From: MED-G20 sp038108155
GTDB lineage: Bacteria > Bacteroidota > Bacteroidia > Flavobacteriales_D > Parvicellaceae
DNA: 64,000 nt
Direction of reading: 5' to 3'
Assembly: GCA_038108155.1 (NCBI GenBank)
Contig: JAYNHP010000006.1
Coordinates: forward strand, 1 to 64,000
The stretch's first letter is position 1. The number at the start of each line of letters is the position of its first letter. Shown one piece after another: positions 62,877-64,000 of the stretch. A model generated the notes under the pieces. The model saw nothing but the letters and a program-made list of their open reading frames with translations, was not told the origin of the DNA and did no database searches. The position numbers and the translations under genes are program-made.

Positions 62877-63676
62877 CTAGAAATAAAATTATAGAGCAAA
62901 TACATCATAAAAAATCTTTTTTATGTGTAGGCTTAGATACTGATATTTCTAAAATACCAAAATATTTATTGGATTTTGAAGATCCTGTTTTTGAATTTAA
63001 CAAAAGAATTATCGATGCTACAAAAGATCTTTGTATAGCTTATAAACCTAATATAGCGTTCTATGAATCTATGGGAATTGATGGCTGGAAAAGTCTAAAG
63101 AAAACAATAGAATATATTCCTGAAGATATTTTCACTATTGCAGATGCCAAAAGGGGGGATATTGGAAATACATCTAAAAAGTATGCTGAAACTTTTTTTT
63201 CAACTTATAATTTTGACTCAATAACAGTTGCTCCATATATGGGAGAAGATTCCATTACTCCATTCCTTGAATATCCAAATAAATGGACAATTGTTTTAGG
63301 TCTAACAAGTAATGATGGTTCAAAATCGTTTCAAAATTTAGCCTTAGAAAAAGGAAATTTTCTTTTCCAAGAAGTTTTGGAATCTTCTAGTAAATGGGGA
63401 ACTAAATCAAATATGATGTATGTTGTTGGAGCTACCAAAGCAAAAGATTTACTTGAAATAAGAAAGATTATACCAGAACATTTTTTACTAATTCCAGGAA
63501 TAGGAGCACAGGGAGGAGATTTAGACGAAGTAATTAAAAATGGAATTAATAATGATGTAGGTTTATTGATCAATTCTTCTAGAGGAATAATTTATGCTGG
63601 GAATGATCGGAATTTTGATTCAAAATCTAGAGAAGAAGCTTTGAAAATTAAAAATAAAATGTCTAATTACTTATAA
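62873..63676 (+). CDS. pyrF: Orotidine 5'-phosphate decarboxylase
   Basis: A 267-residue type 2 OMP decarboxylase, the last step of UMP synthesis. The conserved KKSFLCVGLDTDISKIPKYL start, ADAKRGDIGNTSKKYAETFF near residues 90-109 with the catalytic Lys/Asp set, and LIPGIGAQGGDLDE with the phosphate-binding SSRGIIYAG near the C-terminus are all present. It overlaps prfA by 4 bases. The purM-prfA-pyrF run joins purine, pyrimidine and translation functions. Confidence 0.95.
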   Translation: MTRNKIIEQIHHKKSFLCVGLDTDISKIPKYLLDFEDPVFEFNKRIIDATKDLCIAYKPNIAFYESMGIDGWKSLKKTIEYIPEDIFTIADAKRGDIGNTSKKYAETFFSTYNFDSITVAPYMGEDSITPFLEYPNKWTIVLGLTSNDGSKSFQNLALEKGNFLFQEVLESSSKWGTKSNMMYVVGATKAKDLLEIRKIIPEHFLLIPGIGAQGGDLDEVIKNGINNDVGLLINSSRGIIYAGNDRNFDSKSREEALKIKNKMSNYL

Positions 63677-63685
63677 TTTTAAATC

Positions 63686-63934
63686 ATGAAAATTTATCAT
63701 TCCTTATTAAATAAAATTTTAAGTTTTTTTGAGAAGCGAGCTTTTGGAGTAAGTGAGTGGTTAGGAACCAAATTTGGCATCAATCCAGCATTAGTTAGAA
63801 AGTTTTTTATTTATTTAAGCTTTGTAACTCTTGGAAGTCCCCTTTTAATTTATTTTCCAATGGCTTATTTTTTAGAAAATAAGGATAAATTATATTGGAG
63901 AAAAAAAAGAAAAACTGTTTGGGATTTTAAGTAA
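63686..63934 (+). CDS. PspC-domain-like small membrane protein
   Basis: An 82-residue protein resembling the PspC family as found in Flavobacteria: a short amphipathic start, FGVSEWLGTKFGINPALVRK, one hydrophobic segment (FFIYLSFVTLGSPLLIYFPM) and a basic tail. PspC proteins respond to envelope stress in other bacteria; the role here is not known. It starts at ATG nine bases after pyrF and precedes the last gene of the window by 14 bases. Confidence 0.75.
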   Translation: MKIYHSLLNKILSFFEKRAFGVSEWLGTKFGINPALVRKFFIYLSFVTLGSPLLIYFPMAYFLENKDKLYWRKKRKTVWDFK

Positions 63935-63948
63935 TTAGAAAGTTTAAA

Positions 63949-64000
63949 ATGGTCAAAAAGAAAATTTTAGTTACAGGAGCCAATGGGTTATTAGGTCAAA
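63949..64000 (+). CDS. NAD(P)-binding reductase, RmlD-like, N-terminal fragment
   Basis: Only 17 codons are in the window: VKKKILVTGANGLLGQ, the glycine-rich nucleotide-binding start of an extended SDR. In related genomes an dTDP-4-dehydrorhamnose reductase (RmlD)-type gene often follows the PspC-like gene, but other epimerases share this motif, so only the superfamily is supported. Starts at ATG 63949 and runs off the edge. Confidence 0.65.
   Translation, partial: MVKKKILVTGANGLLGQ

Noticed and set aside
1..64000. CRISPR arrays, tRNA/rRNA genes, insertion sequences, phage or toxin-antitoxin islands
   Set aside because: No direct-repeat arrays, no cloverleaf-like intergenic sequence, no transposase or integrase and no terminal repeats were seen; coding density is high throughout.

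Overview
This 64 kb window looks like ordinary chromosomal DNA from a member of the Bacteroidota, most likely a low-GC, probably marine member of the Flavobacteriales. The reasons are lineage-typical gene forms: a fused SecDF, a MurF-alanine racemase fusion, gliding genes gldD/gldE next to ssb and mutY, an eclipsed DUF2480 gene, a PorE-like OmpA protein, a cargo protein with a type IX secretion C-terminal domain, and promoters of the Bacteroidota type (TAnnTTTG). I see no tRNA, rRNA, CRISPR array, insertion sequence, phage or plasmid signature, and no gene-free stretch above 300 bases (the longest is 242 bases at 58270-58511).

Layout. 1-6.3 kb: the 5' end of a secreted SBBP-type protein reading out of the window, then on the + strand a long PurF-type amidotransferase, a methyltransferase, a glycosyltransferase and a Wzx-type flippase. 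6.3-16.7 kb (- strand): a long run that starts with murF-alr and continues with flippase, chain-length regulator, O-antigen ligase/polymerase, radA, sufE, sufT, HMG-CoA synthase and DUF2480. It links cell-wall precursor synthesis, surface polysaccharide export and Fe-S assembly. 16.8-25 kb: a conserved acidic hypothetical, an M28 peptidase, an EamA transporter, a nitroreductase, recJ, an MscS channel and dnaG. 25-30 kb: a glutaryl-CoA-type acyl-CoA dehydrogenase facing the mutY-ssb-gldE-gldD group. 29.9-31.9 kb: HU, a 29-residue basic protein and RNase G. 31.9-36.9 kb: thiL facing away from sufABCD. 36.9-42.9 kb: a secreted unknown, murB, two glycosyltransferases, a methyltransferase and ftsE. 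43-48 kb: a TPR giant coupled to an outer-membrane beta-barrel. 48-51 kb: gyrB and mdh. 51-58.3 kb: a DCC protein, an FG-GAP/T9SS cargo, secDF-tatA and a eukaryote-type glutamine synthetase. 58.5-64 kb: PorE-like protein, purM, prfA, pyrF, a PspC-like protein and the start of an RmlD-type reductase.

The most notable signals are sub-genic. Three genes (mutY, thiL, murB) have a TAnnTTTG element exactly five bases before the ATG, which predicts leaderless mRNAs. About one gene in five or six must start at TTG, and one glycosyltransferase appears to start at ATT. Perfect inverted repeats sit in the murF-alr/16789, thiL/sufA and glnA/porE divergent regions. DnaG lacks all four zinc ligands, and the Suf machinery is split with no SufS visible. 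I did not find a convincing undescribed multi-gene system; the best candidate for an uncharacterised module is the TPR protein/beta-barrel pair at 43-48 kb.
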